From: an uncultured Nitrospira sp.
Lineage (GTDB): Bacteria; Nitrospirota; Nitrospiria; Nitrospirales; Nitrospiraceae
Reading direction: 5' to 3'
DNA: 64,000 nt
Assembly: GCA_902500805.1 (NCBI GenBank)
Contig: CABVSA010000004.1
Span: 1-64,000 of the forward strand
Shown here piece by piece: positions 58,271 to 64,000 of this stretch (position 1 is the first letter of the stretch; each line of letters opens with the position of its first letter). The notes under the pieces are model-generated. The model had not been told where the DNA came from. It did not search any database and saw nothing but the letters and a program-made list of their open reading frames with translations. A program made the translations under genes and the position numbers.

Positions 58271-60688
58271 ATGAGCCAAACATTATTCGATCAAGCCACG
58301 CAAGCGTTGGAGTGGCCGCGTGTGCTCGAGTTTCTCTCCCTCCAGGCACAGTCGGCGATCGGGCGCGCTCGATGCCAATCACTCTCATTGGCCAGCGAGC
58401 TGACGGATACTCATCACCGCCAACAAGAGACCAGTGAAATGGTGGCGTGGCTCGAAGGGAGCGATCCGGTCCCGGCGTTAGGCTTTCCCGATATTCGTGA
58501 GCCAGTCACTCGGGCGTCCAAAGGTGGTGTGCTGGAGGCTGGTGAGTTGCGGGACTGTGCCATCGTGCTGGCCATGCTCGCTGAGCTGGAACGCTACGCA
58601 GAATCTCACAAAGGCGAGACTCAACGGCTGGCGCAGGTCTTAGAGCCGCTTCGTGCCGCAAGGGCTCTGCAAGGAGTGTTGCGTGTCATTGAGGCAGCTA
58701 TCCAGCCGGATGGATCCATGAAGGAGACGGCTTCTCCGGAGTTGCGGCGTCTGACACATCACGCGCAGGGATTGAAGCAGGAGATGCGTGGCCATCTCGA
58801 TCGGATTCTCCAGTCGCGGCGATACGAGGAGGTGTTGCAAGAGTCGTATTTTGCTCAGCGAGAAGGGCGCTACGTCATACCCGTGAAGGCGGACATGAGG
58901 GGGCGAATTCCTGGGATCGTTCACGATGTGTCCGCGAGCGGAGCAACCGTTTTTCTGGAGCCACGGGAGTTGGTCGAATTGAACAATTCTATCAAGGTAG
59001 CGGATTTAGAGATTGAGCGGGAGGTGCAGCGTATCCTACGGGAGCTGAGTGCTGTCGTTGCTTCCAAAGCGGATGTGATCAGCCAGGGGTTGGAAGTGTT
59101 GGTTCAATGCGATGTCATCAAGGCTAGGGCCGAGATGAGTCGTCGGCTGAAATGTCACCCTGTGAGTTTGAATGAGTCGGGCCGTGTCATTCTCAAGCAG
59201 GCCCGGCATCCACTCTTACTGCTTGCAAAGGATCAGGTCGTCGCCAACGATATTGAGTTGGATGAAACGGTTCGGGTGCTGGTCATCTCGGGACCGAATA
59301 CGGGTGGGAAGACGGTGACGCTCAAGATCGTCGGGCTTTTTGCCCTGATGGTTCGCGCCGGGCTGCATCTTCCCTGTGCGCCAGAGTCGGAGATGGCCCT
59401 CTTTACCGATCTCTATGCCGATATCGGTGATGCCCAGGACTTAAGTCGCGATCTTTCCAGTTTTTCGGCGCATATGACTCAGATGATTCGGCTCCTTTCT
59501 GAGCGTGCTGCCTGTTCGACGACTGAGCCTCTTGCTGCACCGCGTTCGTTGGTGCTGCTTGATGAGCCGGTGACTTCGACTGATCCCCAAGAGGGGGCTG
59601 CATTGGCAGAGGCGCTGCTCTGTCGCCTGGCGGAACTCAATATGAAGGTCGTGGCCACCACGCATTACGGGGCGCTCAAAGAGCTCGCACAAACGACTCC
59701 TGGTTTCGGGAATGCCAGTGTTGAATTTGATGTGGAACAGCTGGCGCCGACCTATCGATTGTTCATGGGAATTCCTGGAGGCTCGTCGGCGCTCGAGATC
59801 GCCGGGCGCCTCGGTATGGATGAGCGCCTCGTGAATGAGGCACGGAAGCGTTTGCATCGCCAGAATCAACGGCTTGATGAATTGATGGCGGATTTGCAAC
59901 GTAAGCAGCGTCAACTTGCCGATGATCGGGAACAGACCCAGCGAGCCAGGCAAGAAGCTGAACAAGCGGCTCGCGAAGCTCACGCGATCCGTATGCAATT
60001 GGAAGCTGTCGAGCAGGAAGCTCGACGGGGGCTCAAGAAGAAAATCGGTGAGCAGTTTCAACGGGCTCGGGCCGAGGTTCAAGCGACGGTCGATTCCCTG
60101 AAACGCGAACAGAAGCTCATTAAGGTAAAGGAGACGAAAGAGCGATTGCGTGAGTTAGAGACGAAGACCAGGCAGGAGCTTGCACCGCCGAGCGAGCCGA
60201 TTCCGCTTGAACGGCTTGCCGTCGGCGATACGGTGGAAATTACGGGCTTGGGCATGACCGGAATCTTGCTTGAAATTCCACAAGGGAAGAAACGCGTTCG
60301 TGTCAAAGTCGGAGAAGGGGAGATCCTCGCCACCGTTTCGAATCTCGTCGGGATCGCCAGTGAACCACACGGGGGGCTGCCTCAACCGACTGCCGCAGCA
60401 TCGTCCCTTCACCGGAATACAACAATTACCGGACTCGGGTTGGAGGAGCAGACCGTTGTGGATGTGCGAGGTCAAGCCGTGGATGAGGCTTTGGATCAGG
60501 TCGTGGCGGCGTTGGATCGAGCAACTCTGGGTGGTGCGCCGTTTCTTCGCGTCATTCACGGTCACGGCACCGGTCGACTCAAGTCCGCTCTGCGAGAGTA
60601 TTTGAAATCATCACCCTATGTGACGGAGTTTCGTCCAGGTGATCGAGCCGAAGGGGGCGATGGCGTGACAGTGGCGAAGCTGCGGTGA
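58271..60688 (+). CDS. mutS2: MutS2 endonuclease/ATPase
   Basis: 805 residues from the ATG at 58271; the frame is open further upstream to 58172 without conserved residues. The MutS core and clamp run to about 300, the ATPase has Walker A G-P-N-T-G-G-K-T near 337-344 and Walker B L-V-L-L-D-E-P, a coiled-coil arm lies at about 510-640, and the C-terminal Smr nuclease domain shows V-D-V-R-G and H-G-H-G-T-G-R-L. MutS2 suppresses recombination or rescues collided ribosomes. There is no mismatch-recognition N-terminal domain, as expected. Confidence 0.93.
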   Translation: MSQTLFDQATQALEWPRVLEFLSLQAQSAIGRARCQSLSLASELTDTHHRQQETSEMVAWLEGSDPVPALGFPDIREPVTRASKGGVLEAGELRDCAIVLAMLAELERYAESHKGETQRLAQVLEPLRAARALQGVLRVIEAAIQPDGSMKETASPELRRLTHHAQGLKQEMRGHLDRILQSRRYEEVLQESYFAQREGRYVIPVKADMRGRIPGIVHDVSASGATVFLEPRELVELNNSIKVADLEIEREVQRILRELSAVVASKADVISQGLEVLVQCDVIKARAEMSRRLKCHPVSLNESGRVILKQARHPLLLLAKDQVVANDIELDETVRVLVISGPNTGGKTVTLKIVGLFALMVRAGLHLPCAPESEMALFTDLYADIGDAQDLSRDLSSFSAHMTQMIRLLSERAACSTTEPLAAPRSLVLLDEPVTSTDPQEGAALAEALLCRLAELNMKVVATTHYGALKELAQTTPGFGNASVEFDVEQLAPTYRLFMGIPGGSSALEIAGRLGMDERLVNEARKRLHRQNQRLDELMADLQRKQRQLADDREQTQRARQEAEQAAREAHAIRMQLEAVEQEARRGLKKKIGEQFQRARAEVQATVDSLKREQKLIKVKETKERLRELETKTRQELAPPSEPIPLERLAVGDTVEITGLGMTGILLEIPQGKKRVRVKVGEGEILATVSNLVGIASEPHGGLPQPTAAASSLHRNTTITGLGLEEQTVVDVRGQAVDEALDQVVAALDRATLGGAPFLRVIHGHGTGRLKSALREYLKSSPYVTEFRPGDRAEGGDGVTVAKLR

Positions 60689-60792
60689 GAAGATCGTGTT
60701 GAGCCGGAAAGCGAGAATCTTTGGCGCCTCCGGAGATCGAGTGGGGAAGAGTCTTGAGCTCAGCATACTGCGTCGCATCCTCCTTTGCGATG

Positions 60793-60813
60793 CCTCCCCT
60801 TCGTAAGGGGAGG
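60793..60813. repeat. Short inverted-repeat module, copy A
   Basis: CCTCCCCTTCGTAAGGGGAGG is a near-perfect hairpin (CCTCCCCTT/AAGGGGAGG) in the gap after mutS2. It shares its arms with the repeats at 60889 and 61350 and is followed by GAGGTGGGGTCGAG, as in the other copies. Confidence 0.75.
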
Positions 60814-60888
60814 AGAGGTGGGGTCGAGTCTCTGCAGGCCGGTGCACGCTTGTGTGCATGGCCTTTAAGTCTTCGACCTCCCCGTTCC

Positions 60889-60963
60889 TCTCCTTACGAA
60901 GGAGGGGGCAAGATGGTGGCCGGTTCAGATTCCTCCCCTTTGTAAGGGGAGGTGAGGAGGGGG
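60889..60963. repeat. Inverted-repeat module, copy B (left of the DUF559 gene)
   Basis: It begins CTCCTTACGAAGGAG, continues GGGCAAGATGGTGGC, then has the hairpin TCCTCCCCTTTGTAAGGGG and GGTGAGGAGGGG. The same succession, with few differences, recurs at 61350-61430 on the other side of the DUF559 gene. The two hairpins and the constant GGGCAAGATGGTGGC linker form the module. Confidence 0.8.
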
Positions 60964-60970
60964 CGATCGT

Positions 60971-61405
60971 ATGCCGTATGCGAAACGAGGGACGCCGGAC
61001 TTCCTGCCTCTGAAACGACGACTGCGCTCAAATATGACGGAGGCCGAGCAGCGTCTCTGGGCTTGCTTGCGGCTCCGGCAGTTCCACGGGTTGAAGTTCC
61101 GGCGGCAGCATAGCATCGGTCCGTACATCGTGGACTTCTATTGCCAGGAACGGGCGCTCGTGATCGAAGTGGATGGAGAGACCCATGCTGAGGAGGAGCA
61201 GATATTGAAGGACCGGGAGCGAGATCGCTATTTGGAGTCGCTCGGGTTGTGCGTTGCACGGTACCAGAACCGCGATATCCTGATGAACCTCGACGGCGTG
61301 ATCGAGGATCTATCGCGGCGACTGAAGACGGCCTCTACCTCCCCCACCCCCTCCTTACAAAGGAGGGGCAAGATGGTGGCTGATTCAGAGTCCTCCCCTT
61401 TGTAA
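60971..61405 (+). CDS. DUF559 endonuclease-like protein
   Basis: 144 residues. Core of the DUF559/Vsr-like fold: M-T-E-A-E-Q-R-L-W near 22-30, F-R-R-Q-H-S-I-G-P-Y-I-V-D-F-Y at 43-57 and V-I-E-V-D-G-E-T-H near 66-75, the predicted Asp/Glu catalytic residues of a PD-(D/E)XK-type nuclease. The last 25 residues (S-P-T-P-S-L-Q-R-R-G-K-M-V-A) are encoded by repeat copy C and are not part of the fold, so the natural end may have been replaced. The gene is bracketed by repeat copies B and C. The protein may be involved in their spread, but its biochemical role is unproven. Confidence 0.8.
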   Translation: MPYAKRGTPDFLPLKRRLRSNMTEAEQRLWACLRLRQFHGLKFRRQHSIGPYIVDFYCQERALVIEVDGETHAEEEQILKDRERDRYLESLGLCVARYQNRDILMNLDGVIEDLSRRLKTASTSPTPSLQRRGKMVADSESSPL

Positions 61406-61430
61406 GGGGAGGTTGGGTGGGGTCGAACGT
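61350..61430. repeat. Inverted-repeat module, copy C (right of the DUF559 gene)
   Basis: CTCCTTACAAAGGAGGGGC, AAGATGGTGGC, TTCAGAGTCCTCCCCTTTG and TAAGGGGAGG follow in the same order as in copy B. It overlaps the 3' end of the DUF559 gene, and GGTGGGGTCGA after it matches copy A. A further half hairpin (CCCCTCCTGACAAAGGAG) follows at about 61444-61461. Confidence 0.8.
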
Positions 61431-61473
61431 TAGCGTTCCCCCTTCCCCTCCTGACAAAGGAGTGCATGACCCG

Positions 61474-61563
61474 ATGCCCGAATTGCCTCCGATTGACACG
61501 AAGGCCTACGATTTCACGCAATGGCTCCTGCCGTGCGAAGTGCTGAAGTTTGACTCTATCTGA
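61474..61563 (+). pseudogene. Possible Avd/S23-like four-helix protein, N-terminal fragment
   Basis: A 29-codon frame starts M-P-E-L-P-P-I-D-T-K-A-Y and continues F-T-Q-W-L-L-P, ending after V-L-K-F-D-S-I. The spacing of E-L-P ... W-L-L-P ... K-F resembles the start of diversity-generating-retroelement accessory (Avd) and 23S intervening-sequence proteins. The remaining 90 residues are missing. It directly follows the repeat modules, so it may have been cut by them. The identification is tentative. Confidence 0.25.
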
Positions 61564-61783
61564 TCCAGTAGCCAACCATGTTTCGTCTCCGGTGCATAGT
61601 CGATCAGCAGCACCAAGCGCTTGTCCTGATCTCCGGATGAGAGGAGAAAGCTGGGGTGAGGGTGTGTGTTTGGTTGGATAGATGGCTGCTCGATTCCTGC
61701 AGGAGTGCGAGTCGGCGCTTTCATTGACAGTGTACGGAGATATGACGTACGGTACATCCTGTGGGTGTTACGCGGGAGGGACT

Positions 61784-62086
61784 ATGCCGACGATTGCGAA
61801 GAAAAAATCTCGGAAAGGTAGTGCAAGACTGGATGTGCGCTTGCGACCCGACAAGAAGGCCTTGATCGAAGAAGCTGCCACGCTTTCCGGGAAGACGATC
61901 AGTGAGTATGTGGTCTCAACACTTCTGCAGCAATCGACAGAGGTTCTCCAACGGCATCGGCATATCCGTCTTTCCGATCGCGATCGCGATCAATTTCTCA
62001 CTTTGCTGGATGCTTCGGATGAACCGAGTGCTACGCTCACCCGAGCGGTGCGGAAGTACAAGCAGGTAGTGGGGACAAAGCGGTGA
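61784..62086 (+). CDS. tacA: DUF1778 antitoxin (TacA-like)
   Basis: 100 residues from the ATG at 61784; earlier in-frame starts lack conserved residues. R-L-D-V-R-L-R-P-D-K-K-A-L-I-E-E-A-A near 13-30 is the ribbon-helix-helix of DUF1778, and the C-terminal part (L-L-D-A-S-D-E-P-S-A-T-L-T-R-A) is the toxin-wrapping tail. Antitoxin and toxin overlap (GTGA at 62083-62086). A TTGACA box at 61724-61729 and TGTAC/GTACA arms at 61731 and 61751 upstream suggest an autoregulated promoter. Confidence 0.88.
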   Translation: MPTIAKKKSRKGSARLDVRLRPDKKALIEEAATLSGKTISEYVVSTLLQQSTEVLQRHRHIRLSDRDRDQFLTLLDASDEPSATLTRAVRKYKQVVGTKR

Positions 62087-62565
62087 TTGTTGTGCCATTG
62101 AGCGATCGTCACGATCGCTCGCAGTTCGATTGTGGAGAGCCGGCTCTCAATCTCTTCTTGCAACGGTACGCCGGTCAGCACGACCGCCGTGGGTTTGGCC
62201 GGACCTATGTTGCGGTTTCTGAGAGAGCTGTCGCCATCAGCGGATACTACAGTATCTCCAGCGGGTCGATTGCATTTGAAACGGTTCCCGAGAATCTTCC
62301 CCGTCATCCAGTGCCGATCGTTCTCTTGGGCCGACTTGCCGTTGATCGGCGGTTCCAGTCTCAAGGAGTGGGCGGGTTGCTGTTAGTGGATGCCTTGCGT
62401 CGCGCACAACGTGCGGCTGACGAATTGGGAATCTACGCGGTTGCTGTGGAAGCGCTTTCCGATCGAGCGAAATCCTTCTATGTCAAATTCGGTTTTCGGG
62501 CGTTGACCGACGATCGCTTGCATCTCTATCTGCCGATCAAGGTTGTGCGCCGACTTCATCTGTGA
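62083..62565 (+). CDS. tacT: GNAT acetyltransferase toxin (TacT-like)
   Basis: 160 residues starting at a GTG overlapping the antitoxin stop. F-D-C-G-E-P-A-L-N-L-F-L near 16-27 is the typical TacT start, the acetyl-CoA motif is L-A-V-D-R-R-F-Q-S-Q-G-V-G-G-L-L near 86-101, and F-Y-V-K-F-G-F-R is the C-terminal strand pair of the fold. Such toxins acetylate the amino group of aminoacyl-tRNAs and stop translation. The pair with DUF1778 upstream is the canonical arrangement. Confidence 0.9.
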   Translation: MIVVPLSDRHDRSQFDCGEPALNLFLQRYAGQHDRRGFGRTYVAVSERAVAISGYYSISSGSIAFETVPENLPRHPVPIVLLGRLAVDRRFQSQGVGGLLLVDALRRAQRAADELGIYAVAVEALSDRAKSFYVKFGFRALTDDRLHLYLPIKVVRRLHL

Positions 62566-62624
62566 TCGATAGTGTGACATCGTTGGGAGATGTAATGCAC
62601 CAGGTCAAACGATGCTCAGATGCT

Positions 62625-63962
62625 CTATTGAAGGTGATGTTTCGCCATCCGGTAACGGAGCGTATTGCGGGTCATCTTGAGGAGCCGACTGGCTTCTGAG
62701 ACATTGCCCGAAGCCTTTTGCAACGCTTCTTCGAGCAATTTCTTTTCCATCTCCTGAAATGAGAGTCCGAAGGCCAACAGCGATGGCCTGAGTTCAGGAC
62801 CCTGGTCGTCGGCTGTCGGATGACTGTTCACGGATGCCGGGAGGTGATGTGGTTGGATCACCTCTTCTTTACAGGTGATCGTGAGCCACTCGACCACATT
62901 GTGCAGTTCTCGGACATTACCGGGCCACGTGTGGCTTCTGAGGATCGAGAGTGCGGATGGGGCAATAGCCTTCACGCGGCATCCCCGTTCCTTTCGGGCT
63001 CGCTCTAAGAAGATTAAGAGAATCGGCTCGATATCTTCAGAGCGTTCTCGGAGCGGTGCAATACGGAGCTGATAGACGTTCAATCGATAATAGAGGTCGA
63101 GCCGGAAACGGCCTGCTTTGATATGGGCGAGCAAATCTTCGTTGGTCGCGGCGAGGATTCGGATATTGACTTTGTGGCTCTGGGTATCGCCGAGAGGATC
63201 AACGGTGCGGTTTTCCAGGACACGGAGTAGCTTGGCTTGAGCGGTCGGGCTCATTTCTCCGATCTCGTCGAGAAAGAGCGTACCGCCCTCTGCCGTTTGG
63301 AATCGCCCGGGTTTGGCCCGCTTCGCGTCGGTAAACGCGCCCGGCTCATAGCCGAACAGCTCCGCTTCCAACAGATGTTCAGGAATCCCCGCACAATTCA
63401 GGGTGACCAACGGGCCACCGGCCCTGAGGCTTGAGTGGTGGATGGCTTCTGCAAATAATTCCTTCCCAGTTCCACTTTCTCCTGTGATGAGGACGGTTGC
63501 ATCGGTCACGGCCACTTCTCGGGCCAGATGCTTCATTAAGTTCATCTGCGGTGAGATGCTGACAATTGCGGCGAAGGGATCTTGTGGTGCCGTAGAAGTC
63601 ACGGGAGGAGATTGTCTGATGATACCGTTGATCGCAGCCTGTAGATCAGCCGGAGAAACGGGTTTTGTCAGGTAATCCGCTGCACCAGCTCGCATGATGT
63701 CAACGACGTCTTTAACGGAATGATGGTCTCCAATGACCAGTACAGCGGGAGCAGAAGGGAGCTGCCTGGCATATTCGAAGAGCGGCTCGAGAGTAGGGGG
63801 AGTCCCTTCGCTGATCACCAACAGAGGAGAAGTTTCAGACCAGCATGAGAGCCCTTTTGCGATGGTTGATGCTGATTGAATGCTGAGCTGTGGTGCGGCA
63901 GCTTCTACAAGCTGTCTGAGTTGCGGATCCTTCGAGATGAGAAGTGCTTTCTGAAGGTTCAT
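62625..63962 (-). CDS. Sigma54-dependent response-regulator-like activator with degenerate receiver
   Basis: 445 residues from the ATG at 63962, preceded by GAGGAGG. Receiver-like residues 1-115 keep Lys100 (Y-L-T-K-P) but the phosphorylation Asp position reads V-I-S-E-G, so it probably is not phosphorylated. The AAA domain has Walker A G-E-S-G-T-G-K-E (161-168), G-A-F-T-D-A (208-213, in place of G-A-F-T-G-A) and Walker B T-L-F-L-D-E-I. A Fis-type helix-turn-helix ends the protein (N-V-S-E-A-S-R-L-L-K-M-T-R-N-T-L-R-Y-R). It should activate sigma54 promoters through partner-protein or AAA-domain control. No sensor kinase is visible nearby. Confidence 0.9.
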   Translation of the reverse strand: MNLQKALLISKDPQLRQLVEAAAPQLSIQSASTIAKGLSCWSETSPLLVISEGTPPTLEPLFEYARQLPSAPAVLVIGDHHSVKDVVDIMRAGAADYLTKPVSPADLQAAINGIIRQSPPVTSTAPQDPFAAIVSISPQMNLMKHLAREVAVTDATVLITGESGTGKELFAEAIHHSSLRAGGPLVTLNCAGIPEHLLEAELFGYEPGAFTDAKRAKPGRFQTAEGGTLFLDEIGEMSPTAQAKLLRVLENRTVDPLGDTQSHKVNIRILAATNEDLLAHIKAGRFRLDLYYRLNVYQLRIAPLRERSEDIEPILLIFLERARKERGCRVKAIAPSALSILRSHTWPGNVRELHNVVEWLTITCKEEVIQPHHLPASVNSHPTADDQGPELRPSLLAFGLSFQEMEKKLLEEALQKASGNVSEASRLLKMTRNTLRYRMAKHHLQ

Positions 63963-64000
63963 CGGAGTGCGTGCCTCCTCTGGAACCATCAACACCTCGT

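Overview
Source. The window reads like a chromosomal segment of a Nitrospira-type bacterium (phylum Nitrospirota). This is an inference. It rests on a mid-50s to ~60% GC background, three cytochrome P460 genes with several other c-type cytochromes, a molybdate operon with its own outer-membrane channel, and Gram-negative lipoprotein, MCE and LapA/B functions. Nothing in the window is a species-level marker, so the assignment is moderate confidence.

Layout. (1) 1-5.2 kb is accessory DNA: the tail of an AbiEii-like nucleotidyltransferase, an intact BrnA antitoxin beside a truncated BrnT toxin, two small plasmid/ICE-type genes, a lipoprotein, a mobC-relaxase pair with a candidate oriT, and a radC fragment. 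(2) 5.7-10.3 kb holds a DedA-rhodanese fusion and a tightly overlapped pqiA-pqiA-pqiB-pqiC operon. (3) 10.4-28.8 kb is the most distinctive part: a redox island with a di-haem cytochrome c peroxidase, three cytochromes P460, a DyP peroxidase, MsrA and MsrB, a class I cytochrome c, two outer-membrane proteins, a periplasmic binding lipoprotein, a lactonase-fold propeller and three colinear Crp/Fnr paralogues. It also holds an alkA-ogt repair pair and gene fragments (selO, a DUF1566 protein, half a tRNA-Arg). Four intergenic sites carry nearly the same 16-bp palindrome, TGTCATCTAGATGACA. I propose this as the operator of the local Crp/Fnr paralogues. (4) 28.8-39 kb holds a LexA-like self-cleaving XRE repressor with two small unknown genes, a regulator-porin-modABC operon, and a divergent sulfonate/nitrate/taurine-type ABC operon across a very AT-rich, palindrome-filled promoter region. 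(5) 39-46.2 kb holds trmL, galE, a TPR protein, a TIR-domain protein with an uncharacterised C-terminal module, and a zeta-type kinase with a 52-residue partner. (6) 46.2-60.7 kb is core genome: bioB, lapB-like, rsfS, nadD, proB, obgE, rpmA, rplU, pilZ, ilvE, secG, tpiA, pgk, gapA, mutS2. (7) 60.7-64 kb holds a DUF559 endonuclease-like gene bracketed by near-identical inverted-repeat modules, a TacAT-type toxin-antitoxin pair, and a sigma54 activator with a degenerate receiver.

How the parts fit. In the redox island, msrB-dyp, an outer-membrane/binding-protein pair, two P460 genes and two crp-like genes each lie next to a copy of the palindrome. A coherent reading is a stress regulon that detoxifies reactive nitrogen, peroxide or chlorine species in the periplasm (P460, DyP, cytochrome peroxidase) and repairs oxidised methionine (MsrA/B), controlled by Crp-like proteins that share an invariant Cys/His motif. 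The regulon is visible as shared DNA sites; its inducing signal is inference. No CRISPR array, complete insertion sequence or rRNA operon was seen.
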